From assembly GCF_050948175.1 (NCBI RefSeq), contig NW_027490504.1:106306-170305 (forward strand): 64,000 nucleotides of DNA, given 5' to 3'. The position numbers and the translations under genes are program-made. The DNA comes from Xylocopa sonorina. Taxonomy: Eukaryota; Arthropoda; Insecta; Hymenoptera; Apidae. Below the pieces are notes generated by a model that saw only the letters and a list, made by a program, of their open reading frames with translations, was not told the DNA's origin and searched no databases. Numbering within the stretch: the stretch's first letter is position 1; every line of letters starts with the position of its first letter. Positions 1 through 15,100 of this stretch are shown in pieces.

Positions 1-3000
1 TCGCAATGAATATTATATCTTATCATGATACATAGAAGTGAGATGCGTTATCGCGTTCCAAGAAGCATTAGAACTCTAGTGCTACGATACGTAGACATCT
101 GCAAACGCTATTTCCTAGGATGGAAGGGTCGCATTTACATTCTTTTGAAGTGAGTACGAGGTATACATGACACTCCATAATGAGTATTATATCTTCTCAT
201 GAAACATAGCAGTGAGATGCGATACCGCGTTTTAAGAAGCATTAGAACTCTATTGCTACGATACGTAGACATCTGCAAACGCTATTTCCTAGCATGGAAG
301 TGTCGCATCTACATTCTTTTGAAGTGAATACGAGGTATACATGACACTTCGCAGTGAATATTATACCTTATCATGAAACATAGAAGGGAGATGCGATACA
401 GCGTTTTAGGAAGCATTGGAACTCTATTACTGCGATACGTAGACATCTGCAAACGCTATTTACTAGCATGGAAGTGTCGCATTTACATTCTTTTGATGTG
501 AATACGAGATATACATGACACTTCGCAATGAATATTATATATTATCATGAAACATAGGAATGAGTTGCGATTTCGCGTTTTGAGAAGCATTAGAGCTCTA
601 TTGCGACGATACGTATACATCTGCACACAATATCTCCTAGCATGAAAGTGTCGCATTTACATTCTTTTGAAGTGAATACCATGTATACATGACACTTCGC
701 AATGAATATTACACCTTCTCACGAAACATAGAAATGAGATGCGATATCGTGATTTAAGAAGCACTAGAACTTCATTTCTACGATACGTAGACATCTGCAA
801 ACAATATTTCCTAGCAAGGAAGTGTCGCACTTACATACTTTTGAAGTGAATACGAGGTATGCATAACATTACACAATGAATATTATATCTTATTACGGAA
901 CATAGAAATTAAATACGACATCTCGTTTTAAGAAGCATTAGTACTCTATTGCTGTGATACGTAAACATCTTGCAAACAATATTTCCTAGCAAGGAAGTGT
1001 CGCATTTACATTCTTGTGAAGTGAAATCGAGGTATACATGACACTTCGCAATGAAAATTATATCTTATCATGAAAGATAGAAGTGAGATGCGATATCGCG
1101 TTTTAAGAAGCATTAGATCCCTATTGCTACGATACGTAGACATCTGCAAACGCTGTTTCCTAGCACGGAAGTGTCGCATTTACATTCTTTTGTAGTGAAT
1201 GCGAGGTATACATAACACTCTACAATGAATATTATATCTTATCACGAAACATAGAAGTGAGATGCGATATCGCGATTTAAGAAGCGCTAGAACTCTATTG
1301 CTACGATGCGTAGACATCTGCAAATGTTATTTCCTAGGTAGGAAGTGTCGCATTTACATCCTTTGAAGTGAATACGAGGTATACATAACATTCCACAATG
1401 AATATTATATCTCATCTCGAAACATAGAAGTGAGATGCGATATCGCTGTTTAAGAAGCACTAGAACTCTATTGCTACGACGCGTAGATATCTGCAAATGT
1501 TATTTCCTAGGAAGGAAGTGACGCATATACATTCTTTTGAAGTGAATACGAGGTATACATGACACTTCGCAATATATATTATATCTTATCATGAAACATA
1601 GGTGTGAGATGCGATATCGCGTTTTTAGAAGCATTAGAGCTCTATTGCTACGATACGTAGACATCTGCAAAGGCTATTTCCTAGCATGGAAGTGTCGCAT
1701 TTACGTTCTTTTGAAGTGATTACGAGGTATACATAACACTCCACAATGAATATTATATCTTGTCACCCAACATGGAAATGAAATGCGACATCTCGTTTTA
1801 AGAAGCATTAGAACTCTATTTTTACGATACGTAGACATCTGCGAACAATATTTCCTAGCAACGAAGTGTCGCATTTTCATTCTTTTGAAGTGAATACGAG
1901 GTATACATGACACTTCGCAATGAATATTATATATTATCATGAAACATAGAAGTGAGATGCGATATAGCGTTTTGAGAAGCATTAGAACTCTATTGCTAAT
2001 ATACGTAGACATCTGCAAACCCTAATTCCTAGCATGGAGGTGTCGCATTTACATTCCATTGAAGTGAATACGAGGTGCGCATGTCATTTCGCAATGGATA
2101 TTATATCTTATCATGAAACATAGAAATGAGATGCGATATCTCATTTTAAGAAGTATTAGAACTCCATTCTTACGATACGTGGTCATCTGGAAACGCTACT
2201 TCCTAGCAAGGAAGTGTCGCATTTACATTCTTTTGAAGTGAATACGAGGTATACATGACTCTTCGCAATGAATATTATTTCTTATCTCGAAACATAGAAG
2301 TGAGATGCGATATCGCGATTTAAGAAGCATTAGAACTCTATTGCTGCGATACGTAGACATCTGCAAACGCTATTTCCTAGCATGGAAGTGCCGCATTTAC
2401 ATTCTTTTGAAGTGAATACGAGATATACCTGACACTTCGCAATGAATATTATAGCTTATCATGAAACATAGGAATGAGGTGGATTATCGCGTTTTGAGAA
2501 GGATTAGAACTCTATTGCTATTATACGTAGACATCTGCAAACTCTATTTCCTAGCATGGAAGTGTCGCATTTACATTCATTTGAAGTGAAGACGAGGTAT
2601 ATGTGACACTTCGCAATGAATATTATACCTTATCATGAAACATAGAAGAGAGATGCGATATCGCTTTCTGGAAGCATTGGAACTCTATTGCTGCGATACG
2701 TAGACATCTGCAAACGCTATTTCATAGCATGGAAGTGTCGCATCTACATACTTTTGAAGTGAATACGAGGTATACATGACACTTCGCAATGAATATTATA
2801 TCTTATCATGAATCATAGAAGTGAGATACCATATCGTCTTCTAAGAAGCATTAGAACTCTATTGCTACGATACGTAGACATCTGCAAACGCTATTTCCTG
2901 GCATGGAAGTGTCTTATTTACGTTCTTCTGAAGTGAATACAAGGTATACATGACACTTCGCAATGAATATTATATCTTATCATGAAACATAGAAGTGAGA

Positions 3001-3900
3001 TGCGATATCGCGTTCTAAGAAGCATTAGAACTCTATTGCTATGATACGTAGATATCTGCAAACGCTGTTTCCTAGGATGGAAGGGTCGCATTTACATTCT
3101 TTTGAAGTGAGAACGAGGTATACATAACACTCCATAATGAGTATTATATCTTCTCATGAAACATAGCAGTGAGATGCGATATCGCGTTTTAAGAAGCATT
3201 AGAACTCTATTGCTACGATACGTAGACATCTCCAAACGCTATTTCATAGCATGGAAGTGTCGCATCTGCATACTTTTGAAGTGAATACGAGGTATACATG
3301 ACACTTCGCAATGAATATTATATCTTATCATGAATCATAGAAGTGAGATACGATATCGCCTTCTAAGTAGCATTAGAACTCTATTGCTACGATACGTAGA
3401 CATCTGCAAACGCTATTTCCTAGCATGGAAGTGTCTTATTTACGTTCTTTTGAAGTGAATACGAGGTATACATGACACTTCGCAATGAATATTATATCTT
3501 ATCATGAAACATAGAAGTGAGATGCGTTATCGCGTTCCAAGAAGCATTAGAACTCTATTGCTACGAAACGTAGACATCTGCAAACGCTATTTCCTAGGAT
3601 GGAAGGGTCGCATTTACATTCTTCTGAAGTGAGTACGAGGTATACATGACACTCCATAATGAGTATTATATCTTCTCATGAAACATAGCAGTGAGATGCG
3701 ATACCGCATTTTAAGAAGCATTAGAACTCTATTGCTACGATACGTAGACATCTGCAAACGCTATTACCTAGCATGGAAGTGTCGCATCTACATTCTTTTG
3801 AAGTGAGTACGAGGTATATATGACACTTCGCAATGAATATTATACCTTATCATGAAACATAGAAGAGGGATGCGATATCGCTTTTTGGAAGCATTGGAAC

Positions 3901-6900
3901 TCTATTGCTGTGATACGTAGACATCTGCAAACAATATTTCCTAGCAAGGAAGTGTCGCATTTACATTCTTGTGAAGTGAAATCGAGGTATACATGACACT
4001 TCGCAATGAATATTATATCTTATCATGTAACATAGAGGTGAGATACGATATCGCGTTCCAAGAAGCATTAGAACACGAATGGTACGATACGTAGACAGCT
4101 GCAAACGCTACTTCCTAGGATGGAATGGTCGCATTTACATTCTTTTGAAGTGAGTACGAGGTATACATAACACTCCATAATGAATATTATATCTTCTCAT
4201 GAAACATAGCAGTGAGATGCGATATCGCGTTTTAAGAAGCATTAGAACACTACTGCTACGATACGTAGACATCTGCAAACGCTATTTCCTAGCATGGAAG
4301 TGTCGCATTTACATTCGTTTGAAGTGAATACGAGATATACATGACACTTCGCAATGAATATTATATCTTATCATGAATCATAGAAGTGAGATGCGATATC
4401 ACCTTCTAAGAAGCATTAGAACTCTATTGCTACGATACGTAGACATCTGCAAACGCTATTTCCTAGCATGGAAGTGTCTTATTTACGTTCTTCTGAAGTG
4501 AATACGAGGTATATATGACACTTCGCAATGAATATTATATCTTATCATGAAACATAGAAGTGAGATGCGATATCTCGTTCTAGGAAGCATTAGAACTCTA
4601 TTGCTAATATACGTAGACATCTGCAAACTCTATTTCCTAGCAACGAAATTTCGCACTTACATTTCACTGAAGTGAATACGAGGTATACATAACATTACAC
4701 AATGAATATTATATCTTATTACGAAACATAGAAATGAAATACGACATCTCGTTTTAAGAAGCATTAGTGCTCTATTGCTGTGATACGTAGACATCTGCAA
4801 ACGCTATTTCCTAGCATGGAAGTGTCTCATTTACATTCATTTGAAGTGAATACGAGGTATACATGACACTTCGCAATGAATATTATACCTTATCATGAAA
4901 CATAGAAATGAAATACGACATCTCGTTTTAAGAAGCATTAGTACTCTATTGCTGTGATACGTAGACATCTGCAAACGCTATTTCCTAGCATGCAAGTGTC
5001 GCATTTACATTCATTTGAAGTGAATACGAGGTATACATGACACTTCGCAATGAATATTATACCTTATCATGAAACATAGAAGGGAGATGCGATATCGCGT
5101 TTTAGGAAGCATTGGAACTCTATTGCTGCGATACGTAGACATCTGCAAACGCTATTTCCTAGCATGGAAGTGTCGCATTTACATTCTTTTGATGTGAATA
5201 CGAGATATACATGACACTTCGCTATGAATATTATATCTTATCTTGAAACATAGGAAGGAGGTGCTATATCGCGTTTTGGGAAGCATTAGAACTCTATTGC
5301 TACGATATGTAGACATCTGCAAAGGCTATTCCCTAGCATGGAAGGGTCGCATTTACATTCTTTTGAAGTGAGTACGATGTACACATATTACTCCATAATG
5401 AATATTATATCTTATCATGAAACATAGCAGTGAGATGCGATATCGCGTTTTAAGGAGCATTAGAACTCTATTGCTACGATACGTAGACATCTGCAAACGC
5501 TACTTCCTAGCATGGAAGTGTCGCATTTACATTCTTTTGATGTGAATACGATATATACATGACACTTCGCAATGAATATTATATCTTATCATGAAACATA
5601 GGAAGGAGGTGCTATATCGCGTTTTGAGAAGCATTAGAACTCTATTGCTGTGATACGTAGACATCTGCAAACAATATTTCCTAGCAAGGAAGTGTCGCAT
5701 TTACATTCTTGTGAAGTGAAATCGAGGTATACATGACACTTCGCAATGAATATTATATCTTATCATGAAACATAGAAGTGAGATGCGATATCGCGTTCTA
5801 GGAAGCATTAGAACTCTAGTGCTACGATACGTAGACATCTGCAAACGCTATTTCCTAGGATGGAAGGGTCGCATTTACATTCTTTTGAAGTGAGTACGAG
5901 GTATACATAACACTTCGCAATGAATATTATATCTTATTACGAAACATAGAAATGAAATACGACATCTCGTTTTAAGAAGCATTAGTGCTCCATTGCTGTG
6001 ATACGTAGACATCTGCAAACGCTATTTCCTAGCATGGTAGTGTCTTATTTACGTTCTTTTGAAGTGAATACGAGGTATACATGACACTTCGCAATGAATA
6101 TTATATCTTATCATGAAACATAGAAGAGAGATGCGATATCGCGTTCTAAGAAGCATTAGAACTCTATTGCTACGATACGTAGACATCTGCAAACGCTATT
6201 TCCTAGGATGGAAGGGTCGCATTTACATTCTTTTGAAGTGAGTACGAGGTATACATAACACTCCATAATGAATATTATATCTTATCATGAATCATAGATG
6301 TGAGATGCGATATCGCCTTCTAAGAAGCATTAGAACTCTATCGCTACGATACGTAGACATCTGCAAACGCTATTTCCTAGCATGGAAGTGTCTTATTTAC
6401 GTTCTTTTGAAGTGAATACGAGGTATACATGACACTTCGCAATGAATATTATATCTTATCATGAAACATAGAAGTGAGATGCGATATCGCGTTCTAAGAA
6501 GCATTAGAATTCTATTGCTGTGATACGTAGACATCTGCAAACAGTATTTCCTAGCAAGGAAGTGTCGCATTTACATTCTTGTGAAGTGAAATCGAGGTAT
6601 ACATGACACTTCGCAATGAATATTATATCTTATCATGGAACATAGAGGTGAGATACGATATCGCGTTCCAAGAAGCATTAGAACACGAATGGTACGATAC
6701 GTAGACAGCTGCAAACGCTACTTCCTAGGATGGAATGGTCGCATTTACATTCTTTTGAAGTGAGTACGAGGTATACATAACACTCCATAATGAATATTAT
6801 ATCTTCTCATGAAACATAGCAGTGAGATGCGATATCGCGTTTTAAGAAGCATTAGAACACTACAGCTACGATACGTAGACATCTGCAAACGCTATTTCCT

Positions 6901-7210
6901 AGCATGGAAGTGTCGCATTTACATTCGTTTGAAGTGAATACGAGATATACATGACACTTCGCAATGAATATTATATCTTATCATGAATCATAGAAGTGAG
7001 ATGCGATATCACCTTCTAAGAAGCATTAGAACTCTATTGCTACGATACGTAGACATCTGCAAACGCTATTTCCTAGCATGGAAGTGTCTTATTTACGTTC
7101 TTTTGAAGTGAATACGAGGTATATATGACACTTCGCAATGAATATTATATCTTATCATGAAACATAGAAGTGAGATGCGATATCGCGTTCTAAGAAGCAT
7201 TAGAACTCTA
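3901..7210 (+). repeat. Higher-order repeat pair, 15-monomer spacing
   Basis: About 700 bp at 3,901-4,600 and 6,511-7,210 match at a spacing of 2,610 bp, exactly 15 x 174. Both carry the rare variants GAACACGAATGGTACGATAC, AGACAGCTGC and GATGGAATGG. This marks block duplication by unequal exchange in whole-monomer steps. Confidence 0.8.
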
Positions 7211-10200
7211 TTGCTATGATACGTAGACATCTGCAAACGCTGTTTCCTAGGATGGAAGGGTCGCATTTACATTCTTTTGAAGTGAGAACGAGGTATACAT
7301 AACACTCCATAATGAGTATTATATCTTCTCATGAAACATAGCAGTGAGATGCGATATCGCGTTCTAAGAAGCATTAGAACTCTATTGCTACGTAGACATC
7401 GTAGACATCTGCAAAGGCTATTCCCTAGCATGGAAGGGTCGCATTTACATTCTTTTGAAGTGAGTACGAGGTATACATATCACTCCATAATGAATATTAT
7501 ATCTTATCATGAAACATAGCAGTGAGATGCGACATCTCGCTTTAAGAAGCATTATTACTCTATTGCTATGATACGTAGACATCTGCAAACGCTATTTCCT
7601 AGCATGGAACTGTCGCATTTACATTCTTTTGATGTGAATACGAGATATACATGACACTTCGCAATGAATATTATATCTTATCACGGAACATAGAAATGAA
7701 ATGTGGCATCTCGTTCTAAGAAGCATTAGAACTCTATTGCTACGATACGTAGACATCTGCAAACGCTATTTCCTAGCATGGAAGTGTCGCATTTACATTC
7801 ATTTGATGTGAATACGAGGTATACATGACACTTCGCAATGAATATTACACCTTATCATGAAACATAGAAGGGAGATGCGAAATCGCGTTTCAGGAAGCAT
7901 TGGAATTCTATTGCTGCGATACGTAGACATCTGCAAACGCTACTTCCTAGCATGGAAGTGTCGCATTTACATTCTTTTGATGTGAATACGAGATATACAT
8001 GACACTTCGCAATGAATATTATATCTTATCATGAAACATAGGAATGAGGTGCTATATCGCGTTTTGAGAAGCATTAGAACTCTATTGCTAATATACGTAG
8101 ACATCTGCAAACTCTATTTCCTAGCAAGGAAATTTCGCACTTACATTTCACTGAAGTGAATACGAGGTATACATAACATTACACAATGAATATTATATCT
8201 TATTACGAAACATAGGAATGAAATACGACATCTCGTTTTAAGAAGCATTAGTGCTCTATTGCTGTGATACGTAGACATCTGCAAACGCTATTTCCTAGCA
8301 TGGAAGTGTCTTATTTACGTTCTTTTGAAGTGAATAGGAGGTATACATGACACTCCACAATGAATATTATATCTTATCACGGAACATAGAAATGAAATGA
8401 GGCATCTCGTTTTAAGAAGCATTAGAACTCTATTGCTACGATACGTAGACATCTGCAAACGCTATTTCCGAGCATGGAAGTGTCGCATTTACATTCTTTT
8501 GAAGTGAATACGAGGTATATATGACACTTCGCAATGAATATTATATCTTATCATGAAACATACATGTGAGAAGCGATATCGCGTTCTAAGAAGCATTAGA
8601 ACTCTATTGCTACGATACGTAGACATCTGCAAAGGCTATTAGCTAGCATGGAAGGGTCGCATTTACATTCTTTTGAAGTGAGTACGAGGTATACATATCA
8701 CTCCATAATGAATATTATATCTTATCATGAAACATAGCAGTGAGATGCGGCATCTCGTTTTAAGAAGCATTATTACTCTATTGCTACGATACGTAGACAT
8801 CTGCAAACGATATTTCCTAGCATGGAAGTGTCTTATTTACGTTCTTTTGAAGTGAATAGGAGGTATACATGACACTCCACAATGAATACTATATCTTATC
8901 ACGGAACATAGAAATGAAATGTGGCATCTCGTTTTAAGAAGCATTAGAACTCTATTGCTACGATACGTAGACATCTGCAAACGCTATTTCCTAGCATGGA
9001 AGTGTCGCATTTACATTCTTTTGAAGTGAATACGAGGTATATATGACACTTCGCAATGAATATTATATCTTATCATGAAACATACATGTGAGAAGCGATA
9101 TCGCGTTCTAGGAAGCATTAGAACTCTATTGCTACGATACGTAGACATCTGCAAAGGCTATTAGCTAGCATGGAAGGGTCGCATTTACATTCTTTTGAAG
9201 TGAGTACGAGGTATACATATCACTCCATAATGAATATTATATCTTATCATGAAACATACATGTGAGATGCGATATCGCGTTCTAAGAAGCATTAGAACTC
9301 TATTGCTACGATACGTAGACATCTGCAAAGGCTATTTCCTAGCATGGAAGTGTCTTATTTACGTTCTTTTGAAGTGAATACGAGGTATACATGACACTTC
9401 GCAATGAATATTATATCTTATCATGAAACATAGAAGTGAGATGCGATATCGCGTTCTAAGAAGCATTAGAACTCTATTGCTACGATACGTAGACATCTGC
9501 AAACGCTATTTCCGAGGATGGAAGGGTAGCATTTACATTCGTTTGAAGTGAATACGAGATATACATGACACTTCGCAATGAATATTATATCTTATCTTGA
9601 AACATAGGAAGGAGGTGCTATATCGCGTTTTGGGAAGCATTAGAACTCTATTGCTACGATATGTAGACATCTGCAAAGGCTATTCCCTAGCATGGAAGGG
9701 TCGCATTTACATTCTTTTGAAGTGAGTACGATGTATACATATTACTCCATAATGAATATTATATCTTATCATGAAACATAGCAGTGAGATGCGATATCGC
9801 GTTTTAAGGAGCATTAGAACTCTATTGCTACGATACGTAGACATCTGCAAACGCTACTTCCTAGCATGGAAGTGTCGCATTTACATTCTTTTGATGTGAA
9901 TACGATATATACATGACACTTCGCAATGAATATTATATCTTATCATGAAACATAGGAAGGAGGTGCTATATCGCGTTTTGAGAAGCATTAGAACTCTTTT
10001 GCTGTGATACGTAGACATCTGCAAACAACATTTTCTAGCAAGGAAGTGTCGCATTTACATTCTTGTGAAGTGAAATCGAGGTATACATGACACTTCGCAA
10101 TGAATATTATATCTTATCATGAAACATAGAAGTGAGATGCGATATCGCGTTCTAGGAAGCATTAGAACTCTAGTGCTACGATACGTAGACATCTGCAAAC

Positions 10201-11650
10201 GCTATTTCCTAGGATGGAAGGGTCGCATTTACATTCTTTTGAAGTGAGTACGAGGTATACATGACACTTCGCAATGAATATTATATCTTATCATGAAACA
10301 TAGGAAGGAGGTGCTATATCGCGTTTTGAGAAGCATTAGAACTCTATTGCTACGATACTTAGACATCTGCAAAGGCTATTGCCTAGCATGGAAGGGTCGC
10401 ATTTACATCCATTTGAAGTGAATACGAGGTATACATGACACTTCGCAATGAATATTATACCTTGTCATGAAACATAGAAGAGAGATGCGATATCGCGTTT
10501 TAGGAAGCATTGGAACTCTATTGCTGCGATACGTAGACATCTGCAAACGCTATTTCCTAGCATGGAAGTGTCGCATATACATTCTTTTGATGTGAATACG
10601 AGATATACATGACACTTCGCAATGAATATTATATCTTATCATGAAACATAGGAATGAGGTGCTATATCGCGTTTTGAGAAGCATTAGAACTCTATTGCTA
10701 ATATACGTAGACATCTGCAAACTCTATTTCCTAGCAACGAAATTTCGCACTTACATTTCACTGAAGTGAATACGAGGTATACATAACATTACACAATGAA
10801 TATTATATCTTATTACGAAACATAGAAATGAAATACGACATCTCGTTTTAAGAAGCATTAGTGCTCTATTGCTGTGATACGTAGACATCTGCAAACGCTA
10901 TTTCCTAGCATGGAAGTGTCTCATTTACATTCATTTGAAGTGAATACGAGGTATACATGACACTTCGCAATGAATATTATACCTTATCATGAAACATAGA
11001 AATGAAATACGACATCTCGTTTTAAGAAGCATTAGTACTCTATTGCTGTGATACGTAGACATCTGCAAACGCTATTTCCTAGCATGGAAGTGTCGCATTT
11101 ACATTCATTTGAAGTGAATACGAGGTATACATGACACTTCGCAATGAATATTATACCTTATCATGAAACATAGAAGGGAGATGCGATATCGCGTTTTAGG
11201 AAGCATTGGAACTCTATTGCTGCGATACGTAGACATCTGCAAACGCTATTTCCTAGCATGGAAGTGTCGCATTTACATTCTTTTGATGTGAATACGAGAT
11301 ATACATGACACTTCGCTATGAATATTATATCTTATCTTGAAACATAGGAAGGAGGTGCTATATCGCGTTTTGGGAAGCATTAGAACTATATTGCTACGAT
11401 ATGTAGACATCTGCAAAGGCTATTCCCTAGCATGGAAGGGTCGCATTTACATTCTTCTGAAGTGAGTACGATGTATACATATTACTCCATAATGAATATT
11501 ATATCTTATCATGAAACATAGCAGTGAGATGCGATATCGCGTTTTAAGGAGCATTAGAACTCTATTGCTACGATACGTAGACATCTGCAAACGCTACTTC
11601 CTAGCATGGAAGTGTCGCATTTACATTCTTTTGAAGTGAATACGAGGTAT
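4595..11650 (+). repeat. Higher-order repeat blocks, 35- and 10-monomer spacing
   Basis: A block of about 1 kb starting near 4,595 (TTGCTAATATACG, then CATTTCACTGAAG, then the TCTTGAAACATAGGAAGGAGG monomer at 5,241) recurs at 10,689-11,650 with an offset of 6,094 bp (35 x 174 + 4). The TCTTGAAACATAGGAAGGAGG monomer also lies at 9,595, exactly 1,740 bp (10 x 174) before its copy at 11,335. Confidence 0.78.
8281..9328 (+). repeat. 522-bp trimeric higher-order repeat, two copies
   Basis: Three successive monomers are repeated in tandem with a 522-bp step (3 x 174). GAATAGGAGG occurs at 8,332 and 8,854, and TACATGTGAGAAGCG at 8,561 and 9,083. The private variant GGCTATTAGCTAGC occurs in both copies. 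Confidence 0.82.
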
Positions 11651-12119
11651 ACATGACACTTCGCAATGAATATTATATCTTATCATGAAACATAGAAGAG
11701 AGATGCGATATCGCGTTCTAAGAAGCATTAGAACTCTATTGCTACGATACGTAGACATCTGCAAACGCTATTTCCTAGGATGGAAGGGTCGCATTTACAT
11801 TCTTTTGAAGTGAGTACGAGGTATACATAACACTCCATAATGAATATTATATCTTCTCATGAAACATAGCAGTGAGATGCGATATCGCGTTATAAGAAGC
11901 ATTAGAACTCTATTGCTACGATACGTAGACACCTGCAAACGCTATTTCCTAGCATGGAAGTGTCGCATTTACATTCTTTTGAAGTGAGTACGATGTATAC
12001 ATATCAGTCCATAATGAATATTATATCTTATCATGAAACATAGCAGTGAGGTGCGATATCGTGTTGTAAGAAGCACTAGGACTCTATTGCTACGATACGT
12101 ATACATTTGCAAACGCTAT

Positions 12120-15100
12120 TTCCTAGCATGGAAGTGTCGCATTTACATTCATTTGAAGTGAATACGAGGTATACATGACACTTCGTAATGAATATTATAC
12201 CTTATCATGAAACATAGAAGAGTGATGCGATATCGCGTTTTAGGAAGCATTGGAACTCTATTGCTGCGATACGTAGACATCTGCAAACGCTATTTCCTAG
12301 CATGGAAGTGTCGCATTCACATTCGTTTGAAGTGAATACGAGATACACATGACACTTCGCAATGAATATTATATCTTATCATGAAACATAGGAATGAGGT
12401 GCTATATCGCGTTTTGAGAAGCATTAGAACTCTGTTGCCTACACACGTAGACATCTGCAAACTCTATTTCCTAGCAAGGAAATTTCGCACTTACATTCCA
12501 CTGAAGTGAATACGAGGTATACATAACATTGCACAATGAATATTATATCTTATTACGAAACATGGATATGAAATACGACATCTCGTTTTAGGAAGCATTG
12601 GAACTCTATTGCTGCGATACGTAGACATCTGCAAACGCTATTTCCTAGCATGGAAGTGTCGCATTTACATTCATTTGAAGTGAATACGAGGTATACATGA
12701 CACTCCACAATGAATTTTATATCTTATCACGGAACATAGAAATGAAATGAGGCATCTCGTTTTAAGAAGCATTAGAACTCTATTGCTACGATACGTAGAC
12801 ATCTGCAAACGCTATTTCCTAGCATGGAAGTGTCGCAATTACATTCTTTTGATGTGAATACGAGATATACATGACACTTCGCAATGAATATTATATCTTC
12901 TCATGAAACATAGCAGTGAGATGCGATATCGCGTTTTAAGAAGCATTAGAACTCTATTGCTACGATACGTAGTCATCTGCAAACGCTATTTCCTAGCATG
13001 GACGTGTCGCATTTACATTCGTTTGAAGTGAATACGAGATATACATGACACTTCGCAATGAATATTATACATTATTACGAAACATAGAAATGAAATACGA
13101 CATCTCGTTTTATGAAGCATTAGTGCTCTATTGCTGTGATACGTAGACATCTGCAAACGCTATTTCCTAGCATGGAAGTGTCTTATTTACGTTCTTTTGA
13201 AGTGAATACGAGGTATACATGACACTTCGCAATGAATATTATATCTGATCGTGAAACATAGATATGAGATGCGACATCTCGTTTTAAGAAGCATTAGAAC
13301 TATATTGCTACGATACGTAGACATCTGCAAACGCTATTTCCTAGCATGGAAGTGTCGCATTTACATTCAATTGATGTGAATACGAGATATACATGACACT
13401 TCGCAATGAATATTATATCTTCTCTTGAAACATAGCAGTGAGATGCGATATCGCGTTATAAGAAGCATTAGAACTCTATTGCTACGATACGTAGTCATCT
13501 GGAAACGCTATTTCCTAGCAAGGAAGTGTTCGCATTTACATTCTTTTGAAGTGAAGACGAGGTATACATGACACTTCGCAATGAATATTATATCTTATCA
13601 TGAAACATAGCAGTGAGATGCGATATCGCGTTTTAAGAAGCATTAGAACTCTATTGCTACGATACGTAGACATCTGCAAACGCTATTTCCTAGCATGGAA
13701 GTGTCGCATTTACATTCATTTGAAGTGAATACGAGGTATACATGACACTCCACAATGAATATTATACCTTATCACGGAACATAGAAATGAAATGAGGTAT
13801 CCCGTTTTAAGAAGCATTAGAACTCTATTGCTACGATACGTAGACATCTGCAAACGCTATTTCCTAGCATGGAAGTGTCGCATTTACATTCATTTGAAGT
13901 GAATACGAGGTATACATGACACTCCACAATGAATATTATATCTTATCACGGAACATAGAAATGAAATGAGGCATCTCGTTATAAGAAGCATTAGAACTCT
14001 ATTGCTACGATACGTAGACATCTGCAAACGCTATTTCCTAGCATGGAAGTGTCGCATTTACATTCATTTGAAGTGAATACGAGGTATACATGACACTTCG
14101 AAATGAATATTATACCTTATCATGAAACACAGAAGTGTGATGCGATATCGCGTTTTAGGAAGCACTGGAACTCTATTGCTACGATACGTAGACATCTGCA
14201 AACGCTATTTCCTAGCATGGAAGTGTCGCATTTACATTCATTTGAAGTGAATACGAGGTATACATGACACTTCGTAATGAATATTATACCTTATCATGAA
14301 ACATATAAGAGTGATGCGATATCGCGTTTTAGGAAGCATTGGAACTCTATTGCTGCGATACGTAGACATCTGCAAACGCTATTTCCTAGCATGGAAGTGT
14401 CGCATTCATATTCGTTTGAAGTGAATACGAGATATACATGACACTTCGCAATGAATATTATATCTTATCATGAAACATAGGAATGAGGTGCTATATCGCG
14501 TTTTGAGAAGCATTAGAACTCTGTTGCCTACACACGTAGACATCTGCAAACTCTATTTCCTAGCAAGGAAATTTCGCACTTACATTCCACTGAAGTGATT
14601 ACGAGGTATACATAACATTGCACAATGAATATTATATCTTATTACGAAACATGGATATGAAATACGACATCTCGTTTTAAGAAGCATTAGTACTCTATTG
14701 CTGTGATACGTAGACATCTGCAAACGCTATTTCCTAGCATGGAAGTGTCGCATTTACATTCATTTGAAGTGAATACGAGGTATACATGACACTTCGCAAT
14801 GAATATTATACCTTATCATGAAACATAGAAGGGAGATGCGATATCGCGTTTTAGGAAGCATTGGAACTATATTGGTGCGATACGTAGAAATCTGCAAACG
14901 CTATTTCCTAGCATGGAAGTGTCGCATTTACATTCGTTTGAAGTGAATACGAGATATACATGACACTTCGCAATGAATATTATACATTATTACGAAACAT
15001 AGAAATGAAATACGACATCTCGTTTTATGAAGCATTAGTGCTCTATTGCTGTGATACGTAGACATCTGCAAACGCTATTTCCTAGCATGGAAGTGTCTTA

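Noticed and set aside
1287..2018. Open frames of 60-110 residues across the satellite (for example 1,287-1,496, 1,701-2,018, 23,089-23,421, 30,530-30,862, 38,872-39,183), with recurring words such as RSNRVLMLLKTRYRISF and MKHRNEMRYRVLRSIRTLL
   Set aside because: They are translations of the 174-bp monomer on either strand. Because 174 is a multiple of three, the same peptide recurs in phase; the typical monomer has stops in the same places and the frames open only where variants remove them.
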